Assembly (NCBI GenBank): GCA_001953115.1 | Contig: LSSL01000864.1 | Location: forward strand, 1-22,663 | DNA length: 22,663 nucleotides | Reading direction: 5' to 3' | Origin: Smittium mucronatum | Taxonomy: Eukaryota; Kickxellomycota; Harpellomycetes; Harpellales; Legeriomycetaceae | Part shown: positions 13,577 through 21,493 of the stretch, piece by piece | How positions within the stretch are numbered: the first letter of the stretch is position 1 | How the letters are laid out: each line of letters opens with the position of its first letter | Notes under the pieces: model-generated | Seen by the model: only the letters and a program-made list of their open reading frames with translations | Databases searched by the model: none | What the model was told of the DNA's origin: nothing | Made by a program: the position numbers and the translations under genes

Positions 13577-15650
13577 ATATTAAGGCTATAAAACCTATAA
13601 AATTAAGCCATAAAACTTTGATGGATTTATTTTCAATGGTATTTTAGAAATGATTAGTTTTTAACTTTTTGAAAAAATCAAAAATGTATCATAGTACCTA
13701 ATTAAATCCCGTATATACCTTGAATACTTTAAGTTACTTTTAAGCCTAATAAAAAATATATAGACTATTATTCTTCCCTGTTAGTAACTATTAATCAGAC
13801 CTTGGTTTAAAAAAACAAAATTGCAACATGAATTGAAGGTTTTTAAGGGATTACAACCAGTTGAATCCGTTATTTTAGAGTTTTTTTGTTTATTTTTTAA
13901 AAAAATCATAAATTTCCCAAACCATCATATTGAATCCACTTAATTTATCGCATAATATTATAATCTGCAATATAATGGGAAGTTTTATTTAAAAAAAAAT
14001 TATGCCATTCATATTTCTCTATAATTAAATTTCAAAAATAACGCCTTCAAATTTCTGTAGTGCGGTAGATAATTTATTTTTAGTAATTGAAATAATCTCT
14101 ATTTTTGAATGGAGGTCTGGTGCATTTCAATTTCTGCATTTTTTTTAAATTAAAAAATAGAGATTTTATCTTGATATAATAAACTTTATACTCTATTATA
14201 TTATACATAATTATTATAATTATTATTATTTATTTGGTTATTTTGCCACTTAATTTAATTTATCGAAGTTAAAAACTCATTAAAAACTGTATAAATATTT
14301 CTTATCTTGAGTTGGTAAGATTTAAAGCAGATTAAAATAACGCTTCAATTTATTTATCTTTAAATAATGGAAAAGTCTTGTGTTGAAAATTGGTAATTTT
14401 TTTGCAGCTATTTTTTTACTATTTTCCTCCTCTCTTACCGATAGAATTATCTTCATAAAAAAAAGAGTAATTTAAAAATTTTATGATAGACACAGCTAAA
14501 AAAATAAAAATCAACAGCTTTTTTAACAATTCGTTTGAAAAATTCAGCTCTATTATCATCACTATTAAAAGAGAATTAGGCATGTGTGAAAGCATATATA
14601 AATTATTGTAACATATTCCCACTAAAATTTTTTTAAAAGTTTTAAAAACCTAGTATTTTAGCCGGTTTTTACATTTATTAACATTTTTAAATAAAATTTA
14701 TTATTTTATCGAAAGAGAAAAAAAGGCTTATCCATTAATTAAAAAATTATGGGGGTTTTTTTCTTAAAAATAAGGGATCACTTTATATAATACCACTAAT
14801 AAAGACTAAACTAAACTGATTGTTACATGTAAATAATATTTTATGGAGAGTTTTCATTATTTGGGCTAAATATTTCCTCCATCTTAAAGCCCTATTTTGA
14901 ATTTAATAGATGGTTTATTATTATATGGATATATTGAAATTGTTTTTATAGAGCTTATTTTTCAATAAGATTTAATATTAATTAAATAAAATATCACATA
15001 TATATAAGAAATACTCAGATTAATTAAAAAAATATCTGGGGAATAACTTTAATCGAATGGGACGTATGAATCGAGAAAAAAAACTTAAATTAATTTCAAG
15101 AAATGCTGAATATATTACACAATCTTTTTTAAAAACCCCTCATTTAACGAATATAAAAAAACAAACAATAAAAATTTATTGGAAATTCATATCGATAAAT
15201 TAAAAAAGAAAAATTTTTAAAAAAAATCGAAATTTTTCTTGTATCCTAGACTTATAGATTTACCTATATAAATTTGCAAAAAACCAATATAAAGTTTTAC
15301 AAGTCTTATTTTCAAGTATGCACGGTGCTTTATTGTTTAAACTCCACCCGCTCATATTTACTATTTCTAACTTGGGAATTAAAAAAAAAGTGTGAAAATC
15401 GGTTCAAAATGTGAGTATAAAATATCTTTAGAATAAAATGTAAGAAATTTCGCGAATAATATTTTATTTGGATACGAGACTTTGTATTAATAGATTAACT
15501 CGATTATTTCGAATTAATTTGATAAAAAAATTTATTGCTCGATTTATTGAAAATTTTAAGCATTTATAGATTCATCAGATCGATAAATATAAATTTTTTG
15601 GGATACTTTATCTTAGATGCTAAAACTAACTAGATATTTTAACATAATTA

Positions 15651-16221
15651 AATAACTCGATAAAAAAAATTCTGGAGTATGATACAAGATATACCTGGGT
15701 GTATCTTTTTAGTCACAAAATTTGTTAGAATCTGGTTTGTTTAATTCCCACCATCAAAGTCTGTTGGGTATTCATCCATTATTCATTTATAATGAAGGAC
15801 TAAGATTTATAGCATATTGAAGATTCAAACGAGTTTTCAGGTATAATGAATAATTGATATTCATTACTAACTTTAAATATATTTCTTCTCTTTTTTACAA
15901 GATTGGATCTGGGTGTAAAAAATAAGATTTAATTTAGAGACATAATTATCATCCTACCAGTCTTATAGAGCTAAATACGTGATGTTATATTAATAAACAA
16001 TTCTGAAATACCAGTTATCATAGAATAAAGAAAAAACTTCACCTACAGCCAATAGTCTAAAACTGGTCGATTGAGGAATTTGTTAATATATTATTTCCAG
16101 TTTAATAATATAAAATATTTGTATTTCACTAAAAAAAAAAATTTAGTAAAAAGAAACTTTGAGAAAAATAAACTAGCCTTTTAAGCTCGAAAAAATAAGT
16201 AGATAACTAGTGTGGATCTAT
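15651..16221. other. NIP1 3' flank, slightly less A+T-rich
   Basis: Noncoding DNA between the desert and the NIP1 stop. It is visibly richer in G and C words (CTGGGTGTA occurs near 15695 and near 15909) than the DNA to its left. It holds a hairpin at 15686-15707. No open frame or RNA gene is recognisable. The NIP1 transcript probably ends within it. Confidence 0.6.
15686..15707. repeat. Short hairpin downstream of NIP1
   Basis: AAGATATAC (15686-15694) pairs with GTGTATCTT (15699-15707) around the loop CTGG. There is one mismatch, which is a G-U pair if read as plus-strand RNA. It lies about 515 bases past the NIP1 stop, so a role in NIP1 3' end formation is doubtful. Confidence 0.5.
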
Positions 16222-16226
16222 TTATT
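16221..16226 (-). promoter_or_regulatory. Candidate poly(A) signal at the NIP1 stop codon
   Basis: The minus strand reads AACAAATAAATAG over the last codons, so a canonical AATAAA overlaps the TAA stop (16224-16222). I saw no other AATAAA on this strand in the next 200 bases. If it is used, the 3' UTR would be only a few tens of bases. In A+T-rich DNA such hexamers arise often by chance. Confidence 0.3.
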
Positions 16227-19015
16227 TGTTTTGGTATTGGTTATTGTTGCGACGACCTTGTGTGCGGTTATTTCTGTTTTGTGGACGGCCCTGTTGGCGG
16301 TTAGGTTGGCGATTTGGTCTTCTGTTAGACCCATCTTCCTGATTAGAATTTTGTTGGAATACGCTCCTTTCTCCTCCGAAAGGCTTACCCCCATTTACCT
16401 TCAACTCATACATCTTTTCGTTTGTTTCAGCAAGTGAGGATACTTTGTCTGCTAATTGCAGAGTTACCTGTTGAAGGCGCAGAGATGCTCCTGTTGATAT
16501 ACGAGTGAATTTGATGATATCCTGAACCTCATCTAAACTAGCGTTTATCTCACCATTGTATATCATCATGGCCAACAGTGAAGTGACCTTACCACTGGAT
16601 AAGTCAAACATGCTTGCCAAACCCTTGATTCCGAGTGAGTTATAGTGTGTGAAATATGTGAAAATATAAGTCCTTAATGCTTCAACCTTAATTTTTGTCA
16701 ATAAGAATTCCATAACTTCCTCAAAATCTGGCATCAAACTCCAAATCTTAATCATTTTGATATAATCATAAGCCTCATCCCATCTACCTGTTGCTAATGA
16801 TTTTGCTGAAGCCATAATATGGTCTCTAGTGTTCTCAGGTGGCCCAATAAATACTTGTCTCTCGTTAAAGTCGAACATCCTTCTGAATACTTTGCTAATG
16901 GCTCTTTTGTTAGAGTCTGTTCCTGCTGAATTATTTGTTGATGCCATGAATGGAATTTCCAACAGCATTGATGCAACAAGGAATACACATTCAAGTAGTT
17001 CAAAGTTGATGTGCATGTGGAATGGCAATTGAAGATGTCTACTAAGAATCTCTTGCTCTGCTGTCAAGTTGCTGTATCTCTGCTGTCCAACTCCTTGTCC
17101 TAAAAGCTCTCTTACCTTTCCAGATGACATAATATCTTGTAAATGCCCGAAAGATTCTTGGAACAATCCTAATCTAAATGATGCTAAGCCAAGCTGTGCC
17201 AAGGATCTATTGAAAAGGATCTGAGTTGCTACGTCAGCCTGCAAAATATTGTCTTGAACGTGAGACATTAAGAACAGGTCTCTAGCAATGTAGTAGCGTT
17301 TATTAAGAGCGTGATTGTAGATTTGCATAAGCATTGCTCTGGCCCTAAGCATTGGATTAGAATGACTGTATATATATGTACACAAATCATGCAAGAGCTG
17401 GTTGGGATCGGTTGATTCTTGAATGCCCAATTTCTTAGCCATAGAGGCTTCCACAGATAGAACTACTTGATCGGGCCTGAAATACAAAAATTCCACCCTT
17501 CTCATAATGGCTCTGGCATAACCATCCTCATCTTTGCATTTATTCAAGTAATTTTGCACGCGCACAATTGTGATATATAATGTCACATCATCCGTCATTC
17601 TTTCTACATACTCTGGAGTGTGTGGATCGAGTGAGCTGAGTGATTTGATGAATTCTTCAAACAGCCTATCCAAAAAACCAATAATTGAACCAGCCAAAGT
17701 TATCTTTCCACCGACGTATTTTGAATCATCCGCTGAATCAAAAGCAACATCAGAAGTTTCAGAAACTGTGATATCAGGATTATTCTCCAAAATGGTCAAT
17801 AAAGAATCGATCAACCCAGATATTTCATTCCAAGCTTTGGATTGTAGATAGCTAGAGGTTGAAGGGAAATAGTCGAATTGAGTAGGGATCAACAATAACA
17901 AAACCTTGGTCTTCTGCAAATCGTTTGCAGATACTTTCAACAGTCCATAAAGTGTACTTAAAGTTTCTGACTTGTCGGCACCTTTGCGACCACGAGATTC
18001 GAGGATTTCCAATAATTTTGCAGATAAAGTTTCAGCAGTGTAAACGACAGCCTTTTTCTGTTGTTTACGACCAACGGTAGTGAAACCATCGTCTTCTTCT
18101 TCGCCCTCCTCTTCATGAGTAGCTTTGGCCTTTTTCTCCAAAGCACGTTGAGTCTTAGACTCTTGGTCGGCCTTTTTCTTATCTTTGGATTCTGAAACTG
18201 AAGATTTAGTGGGTTCGCGTTTAAGCCATTTACTGATGCCCTTCTTTTCAGCTGGACCTTCATCTTCGCTACTGCTTGATTCATCGCTAGATTCACTATT
18301 ATCCCAGTATGAATCACTAGAGTCGTCATCGTTTGATTTGGACTTGGTTTTAGTTTTGCTTGAAACAGATAGTTTTTCGACTTTTGGAATTATTTCGGCA
18401 ACGATCTCTTCTTCGATTTCTTCGTCTGATAGAATAGGGTTTTGGCGGAATTCTTTAACCTCAGCTTCGTAATCTTTCAATACTTTCTTGATTCTTTGAC
18501 GGACAGTGTTTAAAGAACGTGCTACATCAGCGTTGAGCTTTTTAGAGGCAGATTTATCCTTGAATCTTAATAAGTTAGTGTCTATTTCAACTAGAGATCT
18601 TGTGAAAAATACAGGAAGTTTATTGTGCATGTCAGATCTCTTCAGTTTTGGACCCAATTTCGTTAATTTCTCGAACTCTAATTAATAAGGGTATGGAAAG
18701 AATGTAAATACTAAATTAAAGAGATAAAAAGGAGAAAATACCATTAAGAACGACAGTCCATTCATCTGCTTTTAAAGATTTCTTGATGGCTTTAGAGCTG
18801 GATACAGCTTCCTCGGATTGTTTGTCCTTAGCGCTTTTAACCACGCGCTTAACATCATCTTCTGAATCATCAGATCCAGACAAAGCTGATTTTGAGAATC
18901 TGCTTGTCTGAGTTTGATTCTTATCTTGGAAATCATTATCACTGAAATCTGAATCGGAAGAAGAAGTTATATCCGAATCGGAATCTGATGAATCACCTTT
19001 AAAAAACTTGGACAT
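16222..19015 (-). CDS. NIP1: Eukaryotic translation initiation factor 3 subunit c (eIF3c/Nip1), two exons
   Basis: Core subunit of the cytoplasmic eIF3 complex. In this family it scaffolds eIF3 on the 40S ribosome, and its N-terminus contacts eIF1 and eIF5. Exon 1 is 19015-18742 and exon 2 is 18677-16222, giving 909 residues, close to the usual 810-920. The start is MSKFFKGDSSDSDSD, a Ser/Asp-rich head typical of eIF3c. KRVVKSAKDK follows at residues 56-65, then EFEKLTKL across the splice (92-99), and LNADVARSLNTVRQRIKK at about 139-156. A charged low-complexity stretch at about 176-300 ends in GFTTVGRK. PFHMHINFELLECVFL (643-658) and GPPENTRDHI (703-712) precede a C-terminal PCI/winged-helix domain (about 640-820). 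The tail (about 875-909) is Asn/Arg/Gln-rich and probably binds RNA. The ATG lies in an A-rich context (AGAAAATGTC). Coding G+C is about 40 percent, well above the flanks. Identity comes from recognised motifs, not a database search. Confidence 0.96.
18678..18741 (-). other. NIP1: Spliceosomal intron of NIP1 (64 nt, phase 1)
   Basis: Reading through from exon 1 hits a stop soon after VVLNGIFSFLSL, while the conserved eIF3c sequence resumes at EFEKLTKLG. Joining AATG to AGTTCGAG restores Asn-Glu-Phe-Glu in frame and splits the Glu codon after its first base. The donor is GTATTT, weaker than the usual GTAAGT or GTATGT. The acceptor is AATTAG. A TTTAC match to the YTNAY branch consensus has its A at about 18705, 27 bases before the acceptor, followed by a pyrimidine-rich stretch (CATTCTTTCC). 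An alternative AG two bases downstream would break the frame. Confidence 0.9.
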
Positions 19016-19025
19016 TTTCTAAAAG

Positions 19026-19096
19026 CTGCAAAGAAACGAAAGTGTGAAAATGCAAATCAGGAGAACTTAGAGATCAAAATATGTTTGAATTTTTAC
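19026..19096 (-). other. Candidate 5' UTR intron of NIP1 (71 nt)
   Basis: On the minus strand, ten bases before the NIP1 ATG, there is a strong acceptor: pyrimidine-rich TTTCGTTTCTTTGCAG ending at 19026. A CTGAT branch-like motif has its A at 19057, 31 bases upstream of the acceptor. A GTAAAA donor at 19096-19091 would give a 71-base intron, close to the 64-base coding intron. The donor is weak, and other donors further upstream are possible. There is no reading frame to test this against, so it remains a candidate. Confidence 0.35.
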
Positions 19097-19115
19097 CGAT
19101 ATGTTGATATTCGGT
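19095..19115. repeat. Imperfect inverted repeat upstream of NIP1
   Basis: ACCGATAT (19095-19102) pairs with ATATTCGGT (19107-19115) around a GTTG spacer, with one unpaired base. It overlaps the candidate UTR-intron donor at 19096, so a fold here could affect splicing if the intron is real. Confidence 0.5.
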
Positions 19116-19220
19116 GAAATGCCCTGTGAAGTGATGAGCCTCGTTTGATATTAAAAGTTTGGGTAGTAAACGTGTCCCGAAAAGATATTCGTTTTTACGT
19201 TACCTAGTTGTTTACTGTTA

Positions 19221-19248
19221 GGGCAAATTCATAGGTGCGAATTTGCCC
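19221..19248. repeat. Perfect 10-bp inverted repeat (hairpin) in the NIP1 upstream region
   Basis: GGGCAAATTC (19221-19230) and GAATTTGCCC (19239-19248) are perfect reverse complements around the 8-base spacer ATAGGTGC. Four bases later a T9 run starts (19253-19261), followed by A8. A hairpin plus T-run resembles a terminator on the plus strand. In a eukaryote, a dyad binding site for a dimeric factor or the end of a small element is as likely. Confidence 0.75.
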
Positions 19249-19345
19249 AAGCTTTTTTTTTAAAAAAAATTTTCTTCTCCTTTCCTTTCTCTCTCAATTT
19301 TCAAATCCGCATATAAATAGTGTGTTAATTGGCTAATTTTCATTA

Positions 19346-19359
19346 TACCCAATAGTACT
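19346..19359. repeat. Direct repeat TACCCAATAGTACT, copy 1
   Basis: A 14-mer that recurs at 19789-19802 as TACCCAATAGTGCT, with one difference, about 443 bases away in the same orientation. Each copy contains a CCAAT pentamer. Confidence 0.7.
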
Positions 19360-19515
19360 TGTTAAAAAATCAACAATTAGAGCCAATTTAATCGTTCTTT
19401 CTTTATTGGCACTAAAAATACTTGACAGTCTCCCAGGAATAAGATCTATTTGCCTGCCAAAAGCCAACCACTATTATTGTCTACTACAAATGCAAATTTT
19501 CAATTGATCAGTCAA

Positions 19516-19574
19516 TAAAAATACAGAATTTTCTTATTGCTCAAACTAAAAAGTGCTTTTAATCTGTATTTTTA
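19516..19574. repeat. 12-bp inverted repeat pair
   Basis: TAAAAATACAGA (19516-19527) and TCTGTATTTTTA (19563-19574) are perfect reverse complements separated by 35 bases. The right arm extends to GTATTTTTAGTG (19566-19577), whose complement CACTAAAAATAC also occurs at 19410-19421, so the word appears three times in 170 bases. Confidence 0.75.
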
Positions 19575-19590
19575 GTGGATGTAAACAGAA

Positions 19591-19627
19591 CCAATTAATT
19601 CATTTTTGAAATTCTGTCCAATTAATT
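19591..19627. repeat. CCAATTAATT repeated at a 27-base interval
   Basis: Identical 10-mers at 19591-19600 and 19618-19627 in the same orientation. Both contain a CCAAT core and lie inside the CCAAT-rich stretch. Confidence 0.7.
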
Positions 19628-19788
19628 TCAATTTCGTTTGAATATTAAATATAGATATGCTATCATTGCTGATCAGAGCTCAAGTCTCGCAGCAATTGGT
19701 TTTTGTCTGTTAACTCTTACTGGGTTCAAATTGATGGATCGCTCCTACTTGTGTATATTAAATTTTTCAATCTGCCCCACTTAATATT

Positions 19789-19802
19789 TACCCAATAGTG
19801 CT
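19789..19802. repeat. Direct repeat TACCCAATAGTGCT, copy 2
   Basis: Second copy of the 14-mer at 19346-19359, with G for A at position 12. The flanking bases do not match, so the repeat is confined to this short word. Confidence 0.7.
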
Positions 19803-20614
19803 CTAATATTATCCAATTGTTGACAACATTGAATAAAAAATGAAAGCAATTTTTGTACATTCTGCCCTGAAAGGGTTAAATTATGCACATTTCCCCCTCT
19901 CAATGACGAAGTTACAAAGATTTACGCTCCCTTCAGCCAATATCAGCGTTTATTTTTGATGAAATAACTTTTTCGCTGCAAAAATTGTCTTTGATACCAT
20001 CAACAAAATAGGAAATAAAGATATTCTCATTAATTTAAAATCGGAAGGGGTTATATGACACTGCTATACCTATTTTTATATAGATTTGTTTATTATTCTC
20101 TTAAATTTGAAAGAAATCTTTTTTTTTATTGGATGTGCATTTATTTACAGAATACCAGATAAAATCCATAATGCAATGGCACTAATGAACCACACTACAA
20201 TGATTATACCCCTATGAATAAAGTGCTTAATCGTGATTTAGGGACTGTACTCTTCAGTGTTCAGAAGCTCCACATACCAGATACTCTGTAATTTGAAAAG
20301 CCCGTTTGAAATATAATAACAACCAATAAACTTTAATTTTATACAATTTATTATGATAATTATACAAGATATTGGACCTGAAATGATGTTACTTTCTAAC
20401 CTAAGTAATGTAGAGACTTAAGTAATATACTTTTTAAAGTGTCCCATCTATCATTTTACGAAACTGAAACATATTCAATTGTGTTTGGTTGATAAAAAGT
20501 CCAGAAATTATGGGATTATGGCTAAGTAATATTATCTTCCAGGAGTATGAGGAACAGAACAGCTTATATATACGTTGGGTTATTTATGCTTATAAATTAA
20601 GCACTCAAGAATCT

Positions 20615-20643
20615 TAACAATTTCAGAAACTGTAAAATTGTTA
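20615..20643. repeat. 9-bp hairpin with inner CAG/CTG stem
   Basis: TAACAATTT (20615-20623) and AAATTGTTA (20635-20643) are exact complements. Between them CAG-AAA-CTG can pair too, leaving TA bulged, so up to 12 pairs form. No T-run or gene end is next to it. Confidence 0.6.
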
Positions 20644-20786
20644 TAAGGTCATTAGTCCGAAAAGAGAGCGTTTGGAAAGGCTTCTAAACTCTTTTGGTAG
20701 CTTAAGAATTGATCAATAAGCATGTGATTAACTATTCAGTTGACTTTTTTATGCTGATAATACTATCAATCCATCCCATAAATAGT

Positions 20787-20812
20787 CCCATTCATCGAGC
20801 CCATTCGTCGAG
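20787..20812. repeat. Tandem 13-mer duplication
   Basis: CCCATTCATCGAG (20787-20799) is followed directly by CCCATTCGTCGAG (20800-20812), with one A/G difference. The unit is G+C-rich for this region. Confidence 0.8.
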
Positions 20813-20860
20813 CTAGTCGGAGAATTTAATGTTATATACTGATAAATATTCATCAATTAT

Positions 20861-21175
20861 CTTATATGTAAATTCTACGAGACGGAAGAACTTTTTATAG
20901 TTAATATTTTATTTTTTCTATGCATTTTATTTTTCTTTAATTATCTTTTACTAAAAATTTTAACGCACTATTTTAAAATAAAACTCAATTATAAACTCTC
21001 TCCCACTCACAATTTTTTTATGAAGCTCTTATATACACTTATATTGTTTAAATCGGCTTTTTTTTTTTGCATAACAGAATTTTATTGTAAGATAACGTCA
21101 TTAAAAACTATACTAAAAAAATATGAAAAAAAGAAAAAGTCGTATAGAAAAGACTATTATCCTAACTACAATAAG
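20861..21175. other. A+T-rich gap between the mid-G+C region and the G+C-rich island
   Basis: Return to highly A+T-rich sequence with long T and A runs (for example T10 near 21060). An ATG frame of 92 codons starts at 21020, but it runs from Lys/Tyr/Phe-rich A+T sequence straight into the G+C-rich island and resembles no family. I do not call it a gene. Confidence 0.6.
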
Positions 21176-21306
21176 CTCCTCTGCCGGACTATCGGCTGCG
21201 TACCTACGGGAAAAGGGTTCAATCTACCATCCGAAAGACCCCCCCTGGCATTGCTTCAAGTACGTGTATGGCTGAGGTTACGTGCATTCAAGAATTAAGC
21301 TCTTTG

Positions 21307-21328
21307 TCAATGAACAATAGTTCATTGA
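21307..21328. repeat. 9-bp hairpin in the G+C-rich island
   Basis: TCAATGAAC (21307-21315) and GTTCATTGA (21320-21328) are perfect complements with a 4-base AATA loop, so this would fold stably as RNA from either strand. Confidence 0.75.
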
Positions 21329-21437
21329 ATCTACTGAGCTCCTAGTCAGAGCCTACTTCTAACAGGATTAATAAAATTAGGCTCCTACCCAAACGTGGGA
21401 TTAATCGACATGGCTTTCCTACAAATAGCTGTTAGAC

Positions 21438-21493
21438 GCTGAGATCCGTCTGACTGTCGAACGCTGGACTTGTGCACTAGACTATGTCTCAGC
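21438..21493. repeat. 7-bp inverted repeat closing a 42-base loop
   Basis: GCTGAGA (21438-21444) and TCTCAGC (21487-21493) are exact complements. Together with the neighbouring hairpin they suggest a folded RNA, although a 7-bp match over this distance can be chance. Confidence 0.45.

Larger units (their letters stand above)
1..15650. other. A+T-rich gene desert without supportable genes
   Basis: About 15.6 kb of very A+T-rich DNA; the 60-base lines that I counted give 13-27 percent G+C. It is dominated by A and T runs, the longest noted being T11 at 12989-12999 and T10 at 7526-7535. The longest ATG frames are 63 codons (1232-1423, minus), 78 codons (7540-7776, plus) and 67 codons (14419-14622, minus). 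All are Ile/Leu/Lys/Phe/Asn-rich, as expected from the composition, with no recognisable domain. Stops are frequent in all frames. I saw no rRNA, no convincing tRNA and no long repeat unit. It could be intergenic spacer, heterochromatin or centromere-type DNA; the sequence does not decide. Confidence 0.85.
19016..19330 (-). promoter_or_regulatory. 5' flank / probable promoter region of NIP1
   Basis: This stretch separates the NIP1 ATG from the mid-G+C region to the right. Moving away from the gene it holds the candidate UTR intron, an imperfect hairpin (19095-19115), a GGGCAAATTC hairpin (19221-19248), a T9/A8 tract (19253-19269), a 26-base all-pyrimidine tract on the plus strand (19270-19295, so purine-rich on the NIP1 strand), and a plus-strand ATATAAATAG TATA-like string (19311-19320). 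I see no clear TATA box oriented toward NIP1. The plus-strand TATA-like string could serve rightward transcription, but no gene is evident there. Confidence 0.5.
19331..20860. other. Intermediate-G+C noncoding region with short repeats and CCAAT cluster
   Basis: About 1.5 kb at roughly a third G+C, clearly different from the desert but below the NIP1 coding level. Stops are frequent on both strands, and I find no ORF of gene size and no domain. It holds repeated short words: TACCCAATAGT twice, CCAATTAATT twice, CACTAAAAATAC with its reverse complement, a tandem 13-mer, a 9-bp hairpin, and ten CCAAT/ATTGG pentamers between 19328 and 19941. It may be regulatory DNA, an unrecognised noncoding RNA, a decayed gene or a degraded element. 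Confidence 0.6.

Noticed and set aside
14419..14622. 67-codon minus-strand frame
   Set aside because: Same reasons; no recognisable family or start context.
16210..18472. Several frames of 67-123 codons overlapping NIP1 on both strands
   Set aside because: They are shadow frames of the eIF3c coding sequence, which explains the long openness.
19626..19784. Open stretch of about 53 codons ending in TAA in the mid-G+C region
   Set aside because: A few stretches of this length are expected by chance at this composition, no splice sites frame it convincingly, and the peptide resembles nothing that I recognise.
20379..20470. Possible C/D snoRNA (ATGATGT ... CTGA about 90 bases later)
   Set aside because: Box C has a mismatch, there is no terminal stem, and no C'/D' pair is evident.
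21205..21235. tRNA-like B box (GGTTCAATCTA) in the island
   Set aside because: The last two consensus C residues are missing, and no A box or cloverleaf can be built upstream.
21020..21298. 92-codon plus-strand frame
   Set aside because: It crosses the edge between the A+T-rich gap and the G+C-rich island, changes character there, and matches no family that I know.
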